This document shows positions 60,390 to 64,000 of a DNA stretch of 64,000 bases, one piece after another. This DNA is from Dichetophora obliterata (taxonomy: Eukaryota; Arthropoda; Insecta; Diptera; Sciomyzidae). A program made the position numbers and the translations under genes. The first letter of the stretch is position 1; each line of letters opens with the position of its first letter. The stretch lies in NCBI GenBank assembly GCA_963920525.1, contig OY986439.1, positions 52,168,982-52,232,981 of the forward strand. The letters run 5' to 3'. The notes beneath the pieces are model-generated. The model was not told where the DNA came from, ran no database searches, and worked only from the letters and a program-made list of their open reading frames with translations.

Positions 60390-60968
60390 TCGGATGTGTT
60401 GTCGTGGAGGCTGAACTTTCCGACTGTTGGACCAAAAATATTTTCCTTTCCCACCTTAGCGTTGAAGTCACCAAGCACGATTTTTTCGTCGTGACGGGGG
60501 CAGCGCTCGTAAGCATTTTCAAGGCGCTCGTAGAAAATGTCCTTGGTCTCATCGTCCTTGTCTTCTGTCGGAGCGTGCGCACATATCAGGCTTATATTAA
60601 AAAAATTTAACCTTGATGCCGATTATGGCAAGTCGTTCGGTCACAGGTGTGAATCGCAGGAAGTGGGGCCGTAGTCTCTTGCCAACTACAAATCCGCATC
60701 CAAACTCGTGCTTCTCCACATGGCCGCTGTAGTAGATATCACAGGGTGCATGCCGAATGCAACCCTGTCCCTTCCATCGCATTTTTTGGATAGCAGTGAT
60801 ATCAGCTTTGTATCTTTCCAAGACATCAGTCAGTTGGATAGAGGCACCTTCCCAATTAAGGGTTCGGACATTCCAGGTGCATATTCGTAAATCATTATCA
60901 GTTTTTCGTTTGCGGTAATCGTTATCAGATTTGGGGATCAGTTTTCTTCTATTCTTATTTGTTTTCAT
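60390..60968 (-). pseudogene. RTE endonuclease, N-terminal part
   Basis: Minus strand: DLRICTWNVRTLNWEGAS, ADITAIQKMRWKGQG (Glu of the endonuclease is Lys here: usual QEMRW reads QKMRW), CDIYYSGHVEKHEFGCGFVV, then after a frameshift near 60590 ICAHAPTEDKDDETKD and KIVLGDFNAKVG. It stops at the TTA target site after HDNTSD. A catalytic Glu to Lys change would by itself kill the nuclease. Confidence 0.8.
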
Positions 60969-61150
60969 TGAAATGGGTTTTTACGGGTGGTTCAGTTTTA
61001 AAGGTTGTCAGTTTTGACGTTGCCCAGGAAACACCACGTTTGAGTCGACTTGAGGAGACAGTCAGACATGTTACCCTGTAAAGGTTCGCCTCCGGTTTCC
61101 CATCGGACGTATTTCTCACCTCGCGGCTGAGAAATACTGAATATCAAATA

Positions 61151-62105
61151 AATAAATGTATTTAAATACATACAAAATTCAGTATTTTTCAGCAGCGTTT
61201 GCAAAAAAAATCTCTATCTCAGGTGCTACTAAAAAGTGATTAATTACGTCAAACAAACCTGTTGCTGTTTTATTTTATTTTTTTAAAGATAGCATTTCCT
61301 TTAAATATACATACCGTTGCATGTTAAATTACTGCAGAATATAAGTAGCCTTGGTTTGTTTGTGTCAATTTGTTTACAAACAAAATCGCGTACTAAGCAA
61401 AATGTGGTTTTTATTATAGAGGAAACTTTATTAGAGATACTTTGTGTTGAGATAACATTTCGGTGGGAATAACAAAACCTGAACTGCTTTGACACATTAT
61501 AAAATATATAATTGATGATAATATAGAAAAAGAAAAAAAAAATACCATAAATACAAGTCATAAAGAATCTTTAAAAAAAACTTAAATGTCCAAATTCAGC
61601 TTTGATGTGTAGATAAGAGGTTTAAACATTGTTATTAAATATTTACCCGACTTCTCTTAAATAAATATTTTTTTATATTATTTTATAATTTGGCATTATA
61701 TATACATATAATTTTTGGCAAATGTTGCACCAAACTCAAATATAATTCTAAAAGAATTATTTAATTTTTTTATTAAATAATAAAATAATATATAGTTGTC
61801 AAAATATGCCATAATTAATTTTTCATATAAATATTTCGAATGATTTGGTTATGCAAGACATTGTAGTATTGCAGAAACTAAAAGAAAAAGCACGAACAAA
61901 CTACCTCAATAAAATTATCCAAACCAAAATAAGTTAATTTTTTAGTATGCAATTCATAGTAGATATGTAGTTTTGCAAATGAAAATGTGTTTATTTTCAA
62001 CTTAATACAAATTTTTTTGTTTTTGAATAAATATATGTTTAACGAATAAATAAGTTTGTTTTATTTCATCAATATTTCTTCAAAAATTTCTTCAAAAATA
62101 GACCG
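61151..62105. other. AT-rich spacer, no gene recognised
   Basis: Only chance frames. Contains TAATAAAATAATA runs near 61740-61800. Confidence 0.4.
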
Positions 62106-62172
62106 GACAACCTCGATAATCCGAACGACCGCAAAACTATATGTGTCCGGACTATCGAAGTTTTACTGTATA
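62102..62172 (-). mobile_element. pogo/Tigger-like TIR fragment
   Basis: On the minus strand TACAGTAAAACTTCGATAGT followed by CCGGACA and, 35 nt on, TCGGATTATCGAGGTTGTCC: the paired ends of a minimal pogo/Tigger-type MITE. Confidence 0.6.
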
Positions 62173-62180
62173 TACATTAA

Positions 62181-62933
62181 GGCGCCTCACGAAAAAAGTT
62201 GTTCGCTGCAGTTCCTCAAAATAATCCTTGGCTTATGTTATAATGATTCCCCAAATATTTCGACTCTAGCGATAGCCATCCTTGAGCTGCAAAGGCTTGA
62301 AATAACCTCTAAAAATCTAGTTTTTTGTAAAAATATTGGCTGGTGTGTTAGCTAGAAGAAGTGAAATGATCTGAAATAATATTTTTGAAAAAGTTTTCCC
62401 AATCTGCATCAAAAAATTTAAAATTTTTGCATTCGAATTAAAGATAATGATGTTTTTCGTGCACTTTTATGATTTTTTTTTATTAAAAAAATTAATTATT
62501 TCTAATGATATACTCACGGGTCAGAATTGCTGGCCAGAATTGCTTAAACTGAAACAAATTAAAACTAAAATATTAATTATAAAATAAACACCTACTGAAA
62601 ATATATTGTAAAAAATTAATAAAAAAAAATTATGAAGCTATTTAAATTTTTAAAGTTTTTGTACGGAAATAAAATAAAGAATATCAAAAATTTTTCATAC
62701 AGATTGGAAGAAATTTTTTTCGGCCTATAATTTCTGATAGTTTGTTTTTTAAAACTATTACGCCAGCCAATATTTTTACACAAAAATCGATTTTTAGAGG
62801 TTATTTCAAACCATTCCAGCTCACGGATGGCTATCTGTCGAAATATTTGGGGAATCATCATAACATAAGCACAGGTTTATTTTGAAGGAAAGACTCAATC
62901 AGCTTTTTTCTTGTCTATGGAGCACTAGGCGCC
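62181..62933. mobile_element. 753-bp TIR element flanked by TTAA
   Basis: The left end GGCGCCTCACGAAAAAAGTT and right end (reversed) GGCGCCTAGTGCTCC share GGCGCCT. Strong inverted similarity continues for about 170 bp (ATTCCCCAAATATTTCGAC...AACCTCTAAAAATC at 62246-62320 against 62785-62860 reversed). TTAA lies at 62177-62180 and 62934-62937. No coding sequence; piggyBac/Kolobok-type target, like the element at 9993. Confidence 0.75.
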
Positions 62934-62937
62934 TTAA

Positions 62938-64000
62938 TATAGTAGTAGATACTCACATAGTTCATTAATTTTTTTGGAACGCGAAGCCATTTTATCGATG
63001 ACAGTTTCCTCGTTCATAGAAATATACTTATGAATATTTAATAGCGCTAAACCGATTTTTTACAACAGTATATTCAAAGCTGACGTAAATTTATATATTT
63101 TATGTATTAAAGCCCGTATGATACTTCATTGTGTTGGCCAATTTTTATTCATTGAAAATGAAACTAGAGCAGTTGAAATAGAGCTAAAGCTAAAATTCAA
63201 GAAGTGTGAGTGTATACGCATATAGTACGAATTGGACAAAAAAATGTGCGACGGACAGCATTTCAATGCATTGTTTTTGACGTTTCTGTCAATTCATTTC
63301 GTCGTTAAGTTTCGATCAGTTTCGATCAAATATTAAGGGAGGGTTCTCCTGGATTTTTTGGATTTGGCCGAAAAACAAGCAAAATTTGAGAATGGTTTGT
63401 GGGAAAATGAAAAGACATACGAACTTATGCTTTTGAACTTTGATTCGTGGTTTATTGACGAGTAAAAAAAAAAAGATATTTGAAAAATTCAAAATGGCGG
63501 CTTGAAAATGGCGGATCTCGTCGACCTCTGCGCGCAAAACATCGACCTCCCGCGGACAGTGTGGGGCCTCAGGTAGTGAACTGAAATGAGAAATGTATAA
63601 AATTTATTAAAATTGATAACATTTCATATGCCTGGAACCTAACTTCAATTAAGTTTGGTAAAAAAAACCAATTTTATGGACTTTTAAAAAAAAAATTGAA
63701 AATTTTTGGTTTGTTTTTTTACTTAGATCTCGTTTAAAAATTATAAATAAACAATTTTTTATGCCAATGTTAGGTTCCAGGCGTACAAAAAAGTATATAC
63801 TTTCAAACATTCTTTGAATGAAGGAAATCGGATCAATAGAACAAGCCCTGTGCTGTCCGTTAGATTAGAAAACATGGTTCCGAGAAAAACGCGTTTAAAG
63901 TTTTTAGAAAGTTGGTACGTGACATGGGTACGTTTGACACGCTCTAGCTCGAGAAATACGCGTCGTATTGAAATATCCCTTGGCACAAACATTCTACATA
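62938..64000. other. AT-rich end of window; one inverted repeat
   Basis: CATATGCCTGGAACCTAAC (63628-63646) is mirrored by GTTAGGTTCCAGGCGTAC (63769-63786), perhaps ends of another small element. A minus-strand frame 63759-63992 is not recognised. No gene can be called. Confidence 0.4.

Larger units (their letters stand above)
56292..61150 (-). mobile_element. RTE-clade LINE, split by a TTA-flanked insertion
   Basis: Minus-strand element with APE endonuclease followed by RT, ending in short GTAAGTAATAAGTAAG repeats at about 56292-56310, as RTE elements do. The endonuclease is interrupted at 58708-60386 by a Harbinger-type element; excluding that, about 3.2 kb remains, close to RTE size. The 5' limit near 61150 is approximate. 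Several frameshifts. Confidence 0.8.

Overview
This is AT-rich, transposon-packed insect DNA, most likely from a brachyceran fly. No intact single-copy host gene was recognised. The pointers to a fly are a DD41D (rosa-type) mariner, a lineage first described in the fruit fly Ceratitis rosa; RTE, I-like, LOA-like and CR1/Jockey-group LINE relics of insect type; and a captured POLR3K-YRDC cassette, a gene pair I recall as neighbours in Drosophila. Genus is not decidable from the sequence alone.

Layout. 1-3.2 kb: AT-rich, one ~750 bp retroposon with a 15-bp target-site duplication (TSD). 3.2-9.2 kb: a full-length I-like LINE with a 13-bp TSD, intact ORF1 and one nonsense codon in ORF2. It sits in a ~404-bp tandem repeat (to 11.2 kb) whose two units also carry three different miniature inverted-repeat elements (MITEs). 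11.2-15.3 kb: no recognised gene; one MITE and one tRNA-derived SINE. 15.4-21 kb: a wrecked Ty3/gypsy element broken by a DD41D mariner, a LOA-like LINE tail and a 1.24-kb Harbinger-type element with TTA TSDs. 21.2-22.7 kb: a 0.5-kb repeat in two units, then a hairpin. 22.8-26.8 kb: a 4-kb hAT-type element with an 8-bp TSD. 28.6-30.6 kb: two abutting TTA-flanked inverted-repeat elements. 31.4-37.3 kb: a long-TIR element (A) with a degenerate, orphan DDE-like transposase, and a second TIR element (B) nested inside it. 36.9-47.2 kb: a near-identical 5.2-kb tandem duplication. 47.8-49.5 kb: a mariner relic split by a 1.4-kb element with ATG TSDs. 51.4-52.9 kb: an uninterrupted (ATT)n tract of about 491 units at the 3' end of a minus-strand LINE (52.9-56.25 kb). 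56.3-61.15 kb: a minus-strand RTE whose endonuclease is split by a TTA-flanked 1.68-kb element carrying broken POLR3K and YRDC genes, intron included. 62-64 kb: a pogo-like end, a 753-bp TIR element and AT-rich DNA.

The most interesting signals are the POLR3K/YRDC-carrying Harbinger-type element (a 'Pack-type' transposon), the orphan transposase with ~0.5-kb TIRs and a probable 8-bp TSD, the exact tandem duplication with a 4-bp microhomology junction, the giant perfect ATT array, and a set of MITEs with 3-bp TSDs that share a GTTCAY-like core in otherwise unrelated TIRs. Nothing here works as an operon; the 'genes' relate by nesting, so insertion order can be read from which element interrupts which.
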